Notes: generated from the sequence alone by a model not told the origin. A stretch of DNA of 64,000 nucleotides from Blastococcus sp. TF02-8 (GCF_003319175.1 NZ_QOHK01000003.1:248001-312000), one strand, 5' to 3'; counted from the first letter of the stretch, positions 7,491 through 17,406 are shown. Translations and numbers: made by a program.

Positions 7491-7844
7491 ATGGCCCAGG
7501 ACGCGCGGCAGCGGTGGCAGCAGCGGTACGACGCGGCGCTGGCCGCCGGGCGGGTGCGCGACGCCGACTTCACGACCCTCTCCGGCACCGAGGTCGCGCC
7601 GGTCTACGGGCCGGCCGACGAGAGCGCGGTCGAGAACTTCGAGCGGATCGGCTATCCGGGGGAGTTCCCCTTCACCCGGGGGCTGCACGCCACCGGTTAC
7701 CGCGGGCGGGCGTGGACCATCCGCCAGTTCGCCGGCTTCGGCAACGCGAAGCAGACCAACGAGCGCTACAAGATGATCCTGGCCGAGGGTGGTGGCGGCC
7801 TGAGCGGCCCGCGCGCTTCTGACCGATCCCGCGCGGGGCCGTAA
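7491..7844 (+). pseudogene. 5' fragment of an acyl-CoA mutase large subunit
   Basis: The open frame codes for 117 residues. Residues 1 to about 103 match the N-terminal part of methylmalonyl/isobutyryl-CoA mutase large subunits, including GTEVAPVYGPAD, GYPGEFPFTRGLHATGYRGR and TIRQFAGFGNAKQTN. Full-length relatives run to well over 500 residues. Here homology stops right after the GGGGLS motif and the frame ends in an unrelated Arg/Ser/Pro tail with a TAA. The rest of the TIM barrel is absent from the window. An imperfect hairpin (CGGCCCGCGCG at 7805-7815, pairing with 7830-7841) lies at the break. Promoter and operator are intact. I read it as a remnant left by a deletion; a short functional protein is possible but unlikely. 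Confidence 0.75.
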
Positions 7845-7900
7845 CCGGGTAGGTGTGTCGTCGTTCACACAGCAACATCCCCGGACCCGGGAGGTCGGCT

Positions 7901-10639
7901 GTGCGACGGATCGCGACGGTGCTGGCGGCAGGAGCGGTCGTGGTCGCGGGAGCGGTGCCCGCGACCGCCACTCCGACCGAGCCCCCGGTGGACCAGCCGG
8001 GGGTGCGCAACGTCCTGCCGCCCGGCCAGTCGGGGGGCATGACCCTGCCGGCTGCCGCGGGCGCGATCCTCGGGGACCCGGCCGGACGGGCAGCGGTCGA
8101 CGGCCGGAACGCCCCGGAGAACTTCGCCGACCAGCTCGAGATGTACGACGCGCTGAACCACGCCGACCTCGGCGCGCTGACCGAGGGGTCGCTCGGCGAC
8201 TTCTACAAGGACGCGCGGCTCACCCTCACCGACGACGAGGCGGTGAGCGTCGACCGCCCCAGGGACGGCGTGGTCATCCGTCGCGACGAGTTCGGCGTCC
8301 CCTACATCGAGGCGGACACCCGCGAGGACGCCGCATGGGCCTCGGGGTACGCCGGCACGGTCGACCGGATGTTCCTCATGGACGTGCTGCGGCACGTCGG
8401 TGCGGCTCGGGCCGCGGAGTTCCTCGGCCCGAGCCCGGAGAACATCGCGATGGACCAGGAGCAGCTGCGCACCGCCTTCTACACCGAGGAGGAGGCGGCG
8501 GCGCAGGTCGAGGAGGTCGCCGCCCGCCACGGCGAGGAGGGGCAGCGGCTGCTCGCCGCGGCCGACGCCTTCATCGCCGGCATCAACGCCGCGCAGCAGG
8601 AGCTCTGCCCCGGACTGGTGCTCGGCCCCGCGTGCCCGGTGGAGTACGCCGCGCTGCAGCGGACGCCCGAGCCCTGGGACCGCGCCGACGTCGTCTACAT
8701 CGCCTCGCTGGTCGGCGGCATCTTCGGCAAGGGCGGAGGCGCCGAGTACGCCAACGCCCGGTGGCTCCAGCAGCTGCAGGAGCAGTTCGGCCCGGAGGAG
8801 GGGCGCCGGATCTTCGACGACCTGCGCTCGGCGGACGACGCGGACGCGCCCACGACGTCGTCGGAGCCGGCCCCCTACGGCGGTGGCCCGGTGGCCCCCG
8901 AGAAGCCCGGCGTCGCGCTGCCCGATCCGGGCGGCCCGACCGCGCCGGGGACCGGAGCCGACGCCGGCGGGGCTGGCATCGCGCTGCCGTCGCTCGGCTC
9001 CCTGTCCGGTCGCCTGTCGCCCGCGCCGATGCGCATCACCGGCCCCTTCGGAACGCTCGACCTGGCCGAGGTGGGCAACGGCATGAGCAACGCCGCCCTG
9101 ATCTCCGCCGACCGCAGCGCCGACGGGCACCCCCTGGCCGTCTTCGGTCCGCAGACGGGGTACTTCGCCCCCCAGTTGCTGACCGAGCAGGCGGTCGTCG
9201 CGCCGGGGATCCGGGCACGGGGTGTCTCCTTCGCGGGCACGAACCTCGTCGTCCAGCTGGGCCGCGGGGTCGACTACGCGTGGTCGGCCACCAGCGCCAA
9301 CAGCGACAACGTCGACACCGTCGTCGTCCCCCTGTGCGACCCGTCCGGAGGACCGGCGACGGTCGAGTCCGAGGGGTATCTCGCCGACGACGGCCGCTGC
9401 GTCGCGATGGACAGCCGGGTCCACGAGGAGGTGGCGCTGCCGACGCTCGGTGGGGCCGGTGCCCCGCGGGTCCTGCGCTTCTCCGTGCTGCGCACCGAGG
9501 ACGGCATCGTGCAGCTGCGCACCACCGCCGGTGGCCGACCGGTGGCGGTCGCGACCCAGCGCAGCACCTACCAGCGGGAGCTGGACTCGGTGATCGGCTT
9601 CGAGCGGTTCGGCAACCCGGAGTACGTGCGCGACGCCGGCAGCTTCCAGGAGGCGGCCGCGGCCATCGACTACACCTTCAACTGGTTCTACGCCGACGAC
9701 CAGGACATCGCCTACTTCTCCTCGGGGCGGCTGCCCGTGCGCGCCGAGGGCACCGACCCGCACCTGCCTCGCTGGGCCGGCGCGCAGTGGGACTGGCAGG
9801 GCTGGCTGCAGCCCGGCGAGCACCCGCAGCAGGTGAACCCGCCGGCGGGCTTCCTCGTCTCCTGGAACAACAAGCCGGCACCGGGCTGGGCGGCGGCCGA
9901 CGACGGCTGGGGCTGGGGCCCGGTGCACCGCAGCCTGGCGCTCTCGGACCGGATGACGGCGCTCACCCGGGACGGCGGCGTGACGACGCCGGACCTGGTG
10001 GCCGCGGTGCAGGACGCCGCAACCGTGGACTCGCGGGCGTTCTACACGTTGCCGGCCCTGCTCGACGCGATCGGCGCGGACCCGCAGCTGGCGGAGGCGA
10101 CGGCGCTGCTGCGGGACTGGCAGCGGCGCGGCGCCCACCGGATCGACCAGGACCGGGACGGCGCGTACGAGGACCAGGCCGCCGTCGCCCTGTTCGACGC
10201 CTGGTGGGAGTCGACGGCCGACGACGGCACCGTCAGCTCCGCGGCGCACGACCTGCTCCGCGGAACCCTCGGCGACCTGGTCACCGAGCTCCCGCAGCGG
10301 CTCGACGACCACCCGCGTCAGGGGCTGGGCTCCTCCTGGAACAACGTGGCCTGGTACGGCTACGTGGTGGACGAGCTCCGGCACGAGGGCGACTGGTCCC
10401 GCTCCTACTGCGGTGGTGGGGACGCCGCGACCTGCCAGGAGGACCTGCGCGCCTCGCTGCGGGCGGCGGTGCAGCGGGTGCTCGCCGAGCAGGAGGTGTC
10501 CTCGGTGGCGGAGCTGACCTATGACAAGCACCTGGACGACATCCGGGCGACGGCGACAGGCGTCGTCGGCGTCCGGGACATCGACTGGCAGAACCGGCCG
10601 ACGTTCCAGCAGGTGGTGCACTTCACCGGCGGCAGGTGA
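7901..10639 (+). CDS. secreted penicillin acylase family protein
   Basis: This Ntn-hydrolase precursor of 912 residues has a signal peptide (VRRIATVLAAGAVVVAGAVPATA) and is probably exported, then cut autocatalytically into alpha and beta chains. The likely beta-chain nucleophile is Ser396 in NGMSNAAL, in the place where family members have Ser-Asn. Later SWNNKPAPGW and the C-terminal EEDLRAS region are typical of the family. A Pro/Gly-rich linker before Ser396 (about 330-370) resembles the spacer that is removed. Substrates of related enzymes are beta-lactams, N-acyl amines or acyl-homoserine lactones; the sequence does not decide between them. The GTG at 7901 was chosen because GGGAGG (7889-7894) lies 6 nt upstream. 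Confidence 0.85.
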   Translation: MRRIATVLAAGAVVVAGAVPATATPTEPPVDQPGVRNVLPPGQSGGMTLPAAAGAILGDPAGRAAVDGRNAPENFADQLEMYDALNHADLGALTEGSLGDFYKDARLTLTDDEAVSVDRPRDGVVIRRDEFGVPYIEADTREDAAWASGYAGTVDRMFLMDVLRHVGAARAAEFLGPSPENIAMDQEQLRTAFYTEEEAAAQVEEVAARHGEEGQRLLAAADAFIAGINAAQQELCPGLVLGPACPVEYAALQRTPEPWDRADVVYIASLVGGIFGKGGGAEYANARWLQQLQEQFGPEEGRRIFDDLRSADDADAPTTSSEPAPYGGGPVAPEKPGVALPDPGGPTAPGTGADAGGAGIALPSLGSLSGRLSPAPMRITGPFGTLDLAEVGNGMSNAALISADRSADGHPLAVFGPQTGYFAPQLLTEQAVVAPGIRARGVSFAGTNLVVQLGRGVDYAWSATSANSDNVDTVVVPLCDPSGGPATVESEGYLADDGRCVAMDSRVHEEVALPTLGGAGAPRVLRFSVLRTEDGIVQLRTTAGGRPVAVATQRSTYQRELDSVIGFERFGNPEYVRDAGSFQEAAAAIDYTFNWFYADDQDIAYFSSGRLPVRAEGTDPHLPRWAGAQWDWQGWLQPGEHPQQVNPPAGFLVSWNNKPAPGWAAADDGWGWGPVHRSLALSDRMTALTRDGGVTTPDLVAAVQDAATVDSRAFYTLPALLDAIGADPQLAEATALLRDWQRRGAHRIDQDRDGAYEDQAAVALFDAWWESTADDGTVSSAAHDLLRGTLGDLVTELPQRLDDHPRQGLGSSWNNVAWYGYVVDELRHEGDWSRSYCGGGDAATCQEDLRASLRAAVQRVLAEQEVSSVAELTYDKHLDDIRATATGVVGVRDIDWQNRPTFQQVVHFTGGR

Positions 10640-10671
10640 GGCGCGCGGGGCGGGGTGGGATGATCGAGGTC

Positions 10672-11631
10672 ATGCAGCCCACCCGTCCCGGACGTCCCGA
10701 CCCGCGTGCGCAGGCCCAGCAGGCGCAGATGGCCGCCGCGATGGCCGGCGCCGTCGACCTGGCCGCCGTGAAGGCCCGGTCGGAGGCCGCCGCCCGTGCC
10801 CAGGCCGCGCCGCCGCCGAGCGCGTCGGCCCCCGCCGGTGCTCCCGGGGGCGCGGTCGTCGACGTCACCGAGGCGACCTTCCAGGCCGAGGTGCTCGACC
10901 GGTCCTTCCAGGTCCCGGTGGTCCTGGACCTCTGGGCCGAGTGGTGCGGGCCCTGCAAGCAGCTCTCCCCGGTGCTGGAGCGGCTCGCCGTCGAGGGCGG
11001 CGGCTCGTGGGTGCTGGCCAAGGTCGACGTCGAGGCCAACCCCGCGCTGGCCCAGGGCCTCCGGGTCCAGGGCATCCCCGCGGTCAAGGCGGTGTGGCAG
11101 GGCCAGCTGGTCGCCGAGTTCACCGGCGCGATCCCGGAGGAGCAGGCCCGCCAGTTCGTGACCGAGCTGGTGCAGGCCACCACCGGTGGCGCGGTTCCCG
11201 GGAGCGAGCCGCAGGAGATCGAGGACCCGCGCCTGGACGCCGCCGAGGCCGCGCTCGAGCGCGGTGACCTCGCCGCCGCCGAGGCCGCCTACCAGGCCAT
11301 CCTGGCCGAGGAGCCCGACCACCCCGACGCCGGCATCGCGCTGCGCCAGGTCCAGTTGTTCCGCCGCGCCGAGGAGGCGGGACCGGATGCCCTGGCCGCC
11401 GCCGACGCCGCGCCCGGCGACGTCGAGGCGCAGACCCGCGCCGCGGACTTCCTGCTGGGCACCGGCAACATCGAGGCGGCGTTCGACCGGCTGCTCGACG
11501 TCGTGCGGAGCACCGCCGGTGAGGACCGCGACCGCGCCCGGCAGCACCTCGTGGAGCTGTTCGGGATCGTCGGTGACCAGGACCCGCGGGTCGGCGACGC
11601 CCGCCGTCGGCTGATGGCCGCCCTGTTCTGA
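10672..11631 (+). CDS. thioredoxin-TPR co-chaperone, YbbN/CnoX-like
   Basis: This protein has 319 residues. An Ala/Gln-rich N-terminus (1-60) is followed by a thioredoxin domain with the active-site motif WCGPCK at 91-96 (Cys92, Cys95), then a C-terminal helical tail of TPR-like repeats (about 180-319; for example LDAAEAALERGDLAAAEAAY). The architecture matches YbbN/CnoX-type redox-linked chaperones that protect clients from oxidation. The ATG at 10672 fits a leaderless start with GATGAT 7 nt upstream; an ATG at 10660 would add four residues. The gene lies 32 bp after the acylase and is convergent with the metallopeptidase pair. Confidence 0.87.
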   Translation: MQPTRPGRPDPRAQAQQAQMAAAMAGAVDLAAVKARSEAAARAQAAPPPSASAPAGAPGGAVVDVTEATFQAEVLDRSFQVPVVLDLWAEWCGPCKQLSPVLERLAVEGGGSWVLAKVDVEANPALAQGLRVQGIPAVKAVWQGQLVAEFTGAIPEEQARQFVTELVQATTGGAVPGSEPQEIEDPRLDAAEAALERGDLAAAEAAYQAILAEEPDHPDAGIALRQVQLFRRAEEAGPDALAAADAAPGDVEAQTRAADFLLGTGNIEAAFDRLLDVVRSTAGEDRDRARQHLVELFGIVGDQDPRVGDARRRLMAALF

Positions 11632-11641
11632 GCCCAGCGGG

Positions 11642-13015
11642 TCAGACGCCGACCTCGCACGCCCCGGCGCCCTCGACGAACCCGCTCCGGAAGATGTCGA
11701 CCAGCTGGAAGCCGGACAGCTCCGCGGCGCCCAGCACGTCCTCCTCGACGCCGTAGGTGAGCAGGAAGAGCACGCTCTCGTCGAGGTCGCCCGGGGAGAC
11801 GCGGACGTCGGGTACCTGCCGGTTGAACACCTGGGCGCTGAACCAGCCGGTGAGGCAGACCGCGGATCGGATCGCGTCGGGGTCGGCGGGATCGAGGCCC
11901 AGCTGGTCCCGGGCGCCCAGCGCGTAGGGGACGGCGATGGCGGTGGCCACCGCGTAGTCGCCCAGCTCGTACGCGTCGTCGGTGAGGTCCTCGTCGTAGG
12001 CGACGACGTTGCCGTCGGCGCAGTAGACCAGCGCGCGGTCCGAGGGTGCGCAGTCGGGCGCGGAGCCGGTGAACGGCTCGATCGGCGGGGCCGCGAACTC
12101 CGCGTCGAAGACGTCCCGGAACGCGCGGTCCCAGAACGCCGGCAGCGCCCGGTCCACCAGCGACACCAGCTGCTCGTAGGGCGCGTTGCCCTGGGTGAGC
12201 AGGTCGGCGTCGCTGAAGGTGCCCTGCGTGAAGACCCGGGTCGGCCCGAACCGGTCGCGGCACGCCTCCGGGCCGTCGTCGAAGCCCTCCTGGAAGGCCG
12301 ACACCCGGTCGAAGTAGGACCCGTGGGCCGACTGCTCGCGGGGGCTGGTGCCGACCGGGTCGCGCAGCAGGAAGTAGCCGCGCAGCACGGCGTCGAGCTC
12401 GCTCTCCCGCAGCTGCGAGTGCTCGGCGCGCCCGTCGGCGACCCAGGCCCCCCACGCACCGGCGTAGCAGTCGGCCTGCGTCTCGGTCCCGATCGAGGAA
12501 CCGGGGGAGCCGGCCCGGGCCTGGACGGCGTGCCCGTACTCGTGCGCCATGACCAGCGCGGGGAGGAAACGGCCGTACTCGTCGGCCAGCTCGGCGAGGA
12601 ACGCGCGGTCGTAGGTGATGGAGTCCGAGTGCGAGGTGTTCGGCGCCTGGCAGTAGAAGGCGTTGTTCTCCGCCTCGCGCGGGTCCGTGCCGCAGCCCAC
12701 CCCGTCCGGGAATTCCCCGCGCCGCAGGTCCCCGGGGTCCACGCTGAAGTAGCCGCCGGTCAGCGGCTGGAAGTCGGGGCCGAAGACGTCCGGGAACTGC
12801 TCGCTCCAGAACGTCTGCAGGTCGGCGAGCGCGTCCTGCGCGAGCACGTCGACGGGGTCGCCGGTCGCTCCGGTCACGCTGATGTCGCCGGGGGGCGCGC
12901 CGGCCGGCGCACGGCCGGCCGGGGTCGGGGCGCCGACCACCACCACGCCACAGCCGCTGAGCAGGCAGCCGAGCGCCAGGCTCGCGACGACGGACAGCAG
13001 GCCGGGCCGGGTCAT
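11642..13015 (-). CDS. zinc metallopeptidase lipoprotein (copy A)
   Basis: This 457-residue lipoprotein has a lipobox ending at Cys22 (LLSGC). The zinc-binding HEYGH motif is at 158-162, with downstream ETQADCYAG as the likely third-ligand segment, as in neutral zinc metallopeptidases of the YpfJ-like group. It is predicted to sit on the outer face of the membrane. Repeated Cys residues in the second half suggest disulfides. GGAG lies 5 nt before the ATG. It is 38 bp downstream of a clear paralogue (copy B) with the same architecture, so this is a tandem duplication. The natural substrate is unknown. Confidence 0.83.
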   Translation of the reverse strand: MTRPGLLSVVASLALGCLLSGCGVVVVGAPTPAGRAPAGAPPGDISVTGATGDPVDVLAQDALADLQTFWSEQFPDVFGPDFQPLTGGYFSVDPGDLRRGEFPDGVGCGTDPREAENNAFYCQAPNTSHSDSITYDRAFLAELADEYGRFLPALVMAHEYGHAVQARAGSPGSSIGTETQADCYAGAWGAWVADGRAEHSQLRESELDAVLRGYFLLRDPVGTSPREQSAHGSYFDRVSAFQEGFDDGPEACRDRFGPTRVFTQGTFSDADLLTQGNAPYEQLVSLVDRALPAFWDRAFRDVFDAEFAAPPIEPFTGSAPDCAPSDRALVYCADGNVVAYDEDLTDDAYELGDYAVATAIAVPYALGARDQLGLDPADPDAIRSAVCLTGWFSAQVFNRQVPDVRVSPGDLDESVLFLLTYGVEEDVLGAAELSGFQLVDIFRSGFVEGAGACEVGV

Positions 13016-13053
13016 GGGTGCTCCATCGCCGTCCTGGGAGCGGCGCAAACCCG

Positions 13054-14439
13054 TCAGCCGGCCAGGTCGCATCCCTGCGCACCGTCGAGGAACCCGCTGC
13101 GGAACGCGCCCACCAGTTCGAAGCCGGAGGCGTCCAGGTCGGGGAACACGCGGTCGTCGACGCCATAGCGCAGCAGGAACTGGACCGCCTCGTCGATGTC
13201 TCCCGGACTGATCTCCGCACCCACCAGGCCGGTGAACGCATCGGCGAACCACTGCGCCTCGTACCAGCCGGTCATGCACACGGCCGATCGGGTGGCCGCG
13301 GCGTCGTCGACCGACAGCCCGGCCTGATCGCGCACGGCCAGGGCGTAGGGGAGGGACAGGGCAGTGGTCAGGGCGAAGTCGCCGATCTCCTCGTAGGCCG
13401 GGACGGCGAGGGCGTCCTCGTCCACGAAGACCGTGTCGTCCTCCCGGCAGAAGCCGAGATCGCGGTGGTCGAGACCCGCGCAGCCGGAGGAGCTGCCGGA
13501 CCCGGCGAGCTCGGGCGGGACGAACTGGCCGCCGAAGACGTCCGGGAAGACGCCGTCGTAGAAGGCGGGCAGCGTCGTCGAGGCCCACTCCACGATGCTG
13601 TCGTAGTCGGCGTTGCCCTGGCCGGCCACCTCCCGCGGATCGAACCGGGCAGCGGTGAACAGCCGGTCGTCGCCGAAGGCGTCGCGGCAGGTGTCCAGAC
13701 CGGACTCGTAGCCCTCGTAGAACGCCGACACCCGGTCGAAGAAGGAGCCGTGGGCGGCGGGGTCGCCCGGGTCGGTGCCGACGTCGTCGCGCAGCAGCAG
13801 GAAGCCGCCGACCACGTCGTCGAGCTCGGGCTCCCGCAGGGACAGGTGGGTGGCCTCGCCGTCGGCCACCCAGCGGGTCCAGGCGCCGGCGAAGCAGTCG
13901 GCCTGCGTCTCGTCGATGATGTTGCGGCTGGCGAACCCGAACCGGTTCTGCATCGCGTGCCCGAACTCGTGCGCCATCACCACCGGCACCAGGAACCGCC
14001 CGTAGTCGTCGGAGAGCTCCTGGAGCAGCGTGCGGTCGTAGGCGATGGAGTCGCAGACCGGGTCGTAGAACGCGTTCCCCGCGACGTCCTCGGGGTCGGT
14101 CGGGGAGCCGTCGCACCCGATGCCGGTGTCGGGGTAGAGATCGTCGTCGATCTCCTCGGAGTCCACCGAGAAGTAGCCGCCCTCGAGCGGGCTGTACGGC
14201 TCGCCCCAGTGCTCGGGGTAGGCCTCCTGCCAGAACGCGCCGAGGTCGGCCAGGGCGTTGCGGGCGGTCTGGTCGATCGGCGTCTCGCTGGCCCCGACCA
14301 CCGGGAACTCGTCCACGGTGACGTCGACCGGTCCGGATCCCGCGGGGGAGGCCCGCCCGCGCACCGTCTCGGTGGCGCACCCGGCCACGAGGGCCGCGAC
14401 CAGGACGAGGGGAGCGGCCCGGCGCAGCAGCGGGGTCAT
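13054..14439 (-). CDS. zinc metallopeptidase lipoprotein (copy B)
   Basis: This 461-residue paralogue of the downstream gene has a lipobox at LVAGC (Cys21), HEFGH at 157-161 and ETQADCFAG after it. The two proteins share the order of motifs from GGYFSVD (about residue 88) to SGFELVGAFRSGF / SGFQLVDIFRSGF near the C-terminus, but differ in most other positions, so the duplication is not recent. The frame stays open far upstream through the glgB 3' end, but the signal peptide at the ATG at 14439 fixes the start. It is probably cotranscribed with copy A. Confidence 0.83.
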   Translation of the reverse strand: MTPLLRRAAPLVLVAALVAGCATETVRGRASPAGSGPVDVTVDEFPVVGASETPIDQTARNALADLGAFWQEAYPEHWGEPYSPLEGGYFSVDSEEIDDDLYPDTGIGCDGSPTDPEDVAGNAFYDPVCDSIAYDRTLLQELSDDYGRFLVPVVMAHEFGHAMQNRFGFASRNIIDETQADCFAGAWTRWVADGEATHLSLREPELDDVVGGFLLLRDDVGTDPGDPAAHGSFFDRVSAFYEGYESGLDTCRDAFGDDRLFTAARFDPREVAGQGNADYDSIVEWASTTLPAFYDGVFPDVFGGQFVPPELAGSGSSSGCAGLDHRDLGFCREDDTVFVDEDALAVPAYEEIGDFALTTALSLPYALAVRDQAGLSVDDAAATRSAVCMTGWYEAQWFADAFTGLVGAEISPGDIDEAVQFLLRYGVDDRVFPDLDASGFELVGAFRSGFLDGAQGCDLAG

Positions 14440-14474
14440 GCCGTCAGCATGCCCGGTGTCCGGACCTGCGACCA

Positions 14475-14502
14475 GCCTCCGGCCCCGCGCGGGGCCGGAG
14501 GC
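14475..14502 (-). terminator. perfect 28-nt palindrome after glgB
   Basis: GCCTCCGGCCCCGC (14475-14488) is followed directly by its exact complement GCGGGGCCGGAGGC. It lies 8 bp past the glgB stop on the minus strand and can form a stem of about 12 bp with a CGCG loop. There is no U tract, as is common for actinobacterial terminators. It separates the glg operon from the metallopeptidase pair. Confidence 0.7.
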
Positions 14503-14510
14503 GGTGCGGA

Positions 14511-17351
14511 TCAGCCTTCGTGCTGGAACCAGACGGTGCCCAGCGGCGGCGCCGAGATGGTCGCGGAGTACGGCTGGCCGTGCCAGGGCTCCGCCACCGC
14601 TTCGACCCCGCCGAAGTTGCCGACGCCGGAGCCGCCGTAGCCCTCTGCGTCGCTGTTGAGCACCTCGCGCCACTGGCCGGGCCGGGGGAGCCCGATCCGG
14701 TACTCGTGGTGCGGGGAGCCGGAGAAGTTGACGACGCAGGCGAGCGCGGAGCCCGCCGGTGCGGTGGCCGCCTCGTCCTCGTCGGCCGTCGTGGCCGGCA
14801 GGGCGGGGGTCGGCGCCTTCCCGTACCGCAGGAAGGACAGCACGTTCCCGGAGGCGTCGTTGGCGTCGATCCACTGGAACCCGGCGGGATCGACGTCGAG
14901 CGACCAGAGCGCGTCGAGCTCCCGGTAGCGGGCGTTGAGATCGGTGACCAGCTGCAGGATCCCCCGGTGCGCCGGGTCGTCCAGGTGCCACCAGTCCAGC
15001 GAGCGGCTCTCGGCCCACTCCGAGTCCTGGGCGAACTCCGAGCCCATGAACAGCAGCTGCTTGCCCGGGTGGGCCCACATGTAGGCGAGGTAGGCACGCA
15101 CGTTGGCCAGCTGCTGCCACCGGTCGCCGGGCATCTTGCGCAGCAGCGAGCCCTTGCCGTACACGACCTCGTCGTGGCTGATCGGCAGCACGTAGTTCTC
15201 GGAGTAGGCGTAGTGCATCGAGAACGTCAGCTGGCCGTGGTGGTAGCTGCGGTAGACCGGCTCGCGCTCGACGTAGGCCAGCGAGTCGTGCATCCAGCCC
15301 ATGTTCCACTTGAAGCCGAAGCCCAGGCCACCGAGGTGCGTCGGCCGGGTGACGCCCGGCCAGGCCGTCGACTCCTCGGCGATGGTGACGACGCCCGGGT
15401 TCTCGCGGTACACGGTCGCGTTGAACTCCTGGAGGAACGCCACGGCCTCCAGGTTCTCCCGGCCGCCGTACTTGTTGGGCAGCCACTCCGAGCGCGAGTA
15501 GTCCAGGTAGAGCATCGAGGCGACCGCATCCACGCGGATGCCGTCGACGTGGAACTCCTTGCACCAGAACAGGGCGTTGGCGACGAGGAAGTTGCGCACC
15601 TCGGAGCGGCCGAAGTCGAAGACGTACGTGCCCCAGTCCAACTGCTCGCCGCGGCGCGGGTCGCCGTGCTCGTACAGCGGGGTGCCGTCGAAGCGGGCCA
15701 GCGCCCACTCGTCCTTGGGGAAGTGGGCCGGCACCCAGTCGACGATGACGCCGATGCCCGCGCGGTGCGCCCGGTCGATCAGGTAGCGCAGGTCGTCGGG
15801 GGTGCCGAACCGCGAGGTGGGGGCGTAGTAGGACGTGACCTGGTAGCCCCAGGAGCCGCCGAAGGGGTGCTCGGCGAGCGGCATGAACTCGATGTGGGTG
15901 AAGCCGGCCGCGACGACGTAGTCGACCAGCTCGTCGGCGAGCTCGCGGTAGGACAGGCCCTGCCGCCACGAGCCGGCGTGCACCTCGTAGACGCTCATCG
16001 GGCGCTCGTGCCAGCCGCCGGCGGCGCGGTCGGACAGCCACTCGTCGTCGCCCCACTCGTAGGTGGACTCGGTGACGATCGAGGCGTTCAGCGGCGGGAC
16101 CTCGGTGGCGAAGGCGAGCGGGTCGGACTTCTCCCGCCACACGCCGTCGGCGCCGAGCACGTGGTAGCGGTAGCGGGTACCGGCCTGGGCACCGGGGATG
16201 AAGATCTCCCAGACGCCGGAGGACCCGAGGTGCCGCATCGGGTAGGCGCGCGCCTCCCAGTAGTCGAAGTCGCCGGTGACCTTCACGCCCTGCGCGCTGG
16301 GCGCCCAGACGGCGAAGGAGACGCCCTCGACGGTGCCGCGCGGGGTCTCGTAGCGCCGCACGTGCGCACCGAGCACCTCCCACAGCCGCTCGTGCCGGCC
16401 CTCGCGGATCAGGTGCTCGTCCAGCGGGCCCAGGGTGGGCAGCCAGCGGAACGGGTCGTCGACGGTGTGCGTGGTGGTGCCGCCCTCGCCGTCGCCGTAG
16501 ACGACCTCGATGCGGTAGTCACCGGGCTGGGAGGGGAGCGCCGCCTCGTAGATCGCCCCGGCGAGCAGCTCGCGCATCTCGTGGCGACTGCCGTCCTCGT
16601 CGAGGACGGCCACGGAGACGGCGTCGGGGCGCAGCGTGCGCACCGCCCAGCCATCGGCGGTGCGGTGGGCGCCCAGGATGCGGTGCGGGTCGCGGGACCA
16701 GCCGTCCATGATGGCCCGCAGGTCCTCCTCGGAGAACTCCTCGATCGCCTCGTCCGGTGAGGCATCCGCGGTCGTGCCCCCAGTCGGAGCCGTGGCCCCG
16801 GTCGGAGCCGTGCCGGTCGGCGGGACCGGTGCCGCAGGCTCCGCGGACCCGTCGGAACCGGCGGGGGCCGACGCGTCCTCGGGAGCGCGGGGGGCCGACG
16901 GCTCGGCGGGGTCGGGGTCGGGTGCCACCGGCTGGCCGGCGGGCGCACCGGTGCCGTCGCCGGGCTCGGCGATCGGGGCGGGTGCCACGACCGGGTTGGC
17001 GGTGGTCTCGGTGTCGTCGCCGCCCGGCTGCGGCGTGGCCTCGGTGGCCGTCGGCGCGGCCGCGGCCTTCTTCGCGGTGGCGCGCCGGGCGGAGGTCGCC
17101 TTGGCCGCCGTCGCCTTCTTGGCCGGGGCCGCCTTCTTCGCGGCCGGAGCCTTCTTCGCCGGCGCCTTCTTCGCGGGGGCGCCGTCCTCGGCGGTGGCCT
17201 TCTTGGCGACCCGCTTGCGCGTGGCGGGGGAGGCGTTCACCGGGGGCTCGCTGCCGGCGGCCGCCTCGGCCTGCGCGACCTTCTCCTCCACGGCGCGCTG
17301 CAGATCGTCCTTGCTCTGCACAGTGTTCTCGCCTCGGTCGTCGGTCGTCAT
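14511..17351 (-). CDS. glgB: 1,4-alpha-glucan branching enzyme with lysine-rich N-terminal extension
   Basis: This protein of 946 residues forms alpha-1,6 branches in alpha-glucan. The conserved enzyme starts near residue 195 ([26 protein letters not shown]); a CBM48-like part and a GH13 barrel follow. Catalytic residues are Asp608 in GIRVDAVAS and the acid Glu near 659 in TIAEES, with LPISHDEVV as the third site. The first 190 residues are unusual: residues 44-97 are made of Ala-Lys-Lys-Ala-Pro repeats like histone H1 or actinobacterial HU tails, and 98-190 are Pro/Ala/Thr-rich and acidic. The reading frame and high third-position GC continue through this part, so it is coding. It is last in the glgE-treS-mak-glgB operon. 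Confidence 0.92.
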   Translation of the reverse strand: MTTDDRGENTVQSKDDLQRAVEEKVAQAEAAAGSEPPVNASPATRKRVAKKATAEDGAPAKKAPAKKAPAAKKAAPAKKATAAKATSARRATAKKAAAAPTATEATPQPGGDDTETTANPVVAPAPIAEPGDGTGAPAGQPVAPDPDPAEPSAPRAPEDASAPAGSDGSAEPAAPVPPTGTAPTGATAPTGGTTADASPDEAIEEFSEEDLRAIMDGWSRDPHRILGAHRTADGWAVRTLRPDAVSVAVLDEDGSRHEMRELLAGAIYEAALPSQPGDYRIEVVYGDGEGGTTTHTVDDPFRWLPTLGPLDEHLIREGRHERLWEVLGAHVRRYETPRGTVEGVSFAVWAPSAQGVKVTGDFDYWEARAYPMRHLGSSGVWEIFIPGAQAGTRYRYHVLGADGVWREKSDPLAFATEVPPLNASIVTESTYEWGDDEWLSDRAAGGWHERPMSVYEVHAGSWRQGLSYRELADELVDYVVAAGFTHIEFMPLAEHPFGGSWGYQVTSYYAPTSRFGTPDDLRYLIDRAHRAGIGVIVDWVPAHFPKDEWALARFDGTPLYEHGDPRRGEQLDWGTYVFDFGRSEVRNFLVANALFWCKEFHVDGIRVDAVASMLYLDYSRSEWLPNKYGGRENLEAVAFLQEFNATVYRENPGVVTIAEESTAWPGVTRPTHLGGLGFGFKWNMGWMHDSLAYVEREPVYRSYHHGQLTFSMHYAYSENYVLPISHDEVVYGKGSLLRKMPGDRWQQLANVRAYLAYMWAHPGKQLLFMGSEFAQDSEWAESRSLDWWHLDDPAHRGILQLVTDLNARYRELDALWSLDVDPAGFQWIDANDASGNVLSFLRYGKAPTPALPATTADEDEAATAPAGSALACVVNFSGSPHHEYRIGLPRPGQWREVLNSDAEGYGGSGVGNFGGVEAVAEPWHGQPYSATISAPPLGTVWFQHEG

Positions 17352-17406
17352 CGTCTCGCCGTCCTCGTCGCTTCTCGTCTGCCCTGGTCCGTCGCGCGCC
17401 GATGTC

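Noticed and set aside
13054-16383. One very long protein reading from inside the glgB region into the metallopeptidase genes
   Set aside because: In this GC-rich DNA the frame stays open by chance antisense or out of frame to real codons. A lipoprotein signal peptide begins at 14439, and the upstream part has the Arg/Pro/Ala composition of a shadow frame.
17040-17220. Short direct repeats suggesting a tandem repeat or CRISPR-like array
   Set aside because: They are the codons for the Lys-Ala-Pro repeats of the GlgB tail, in frame, without spacers of regular length.
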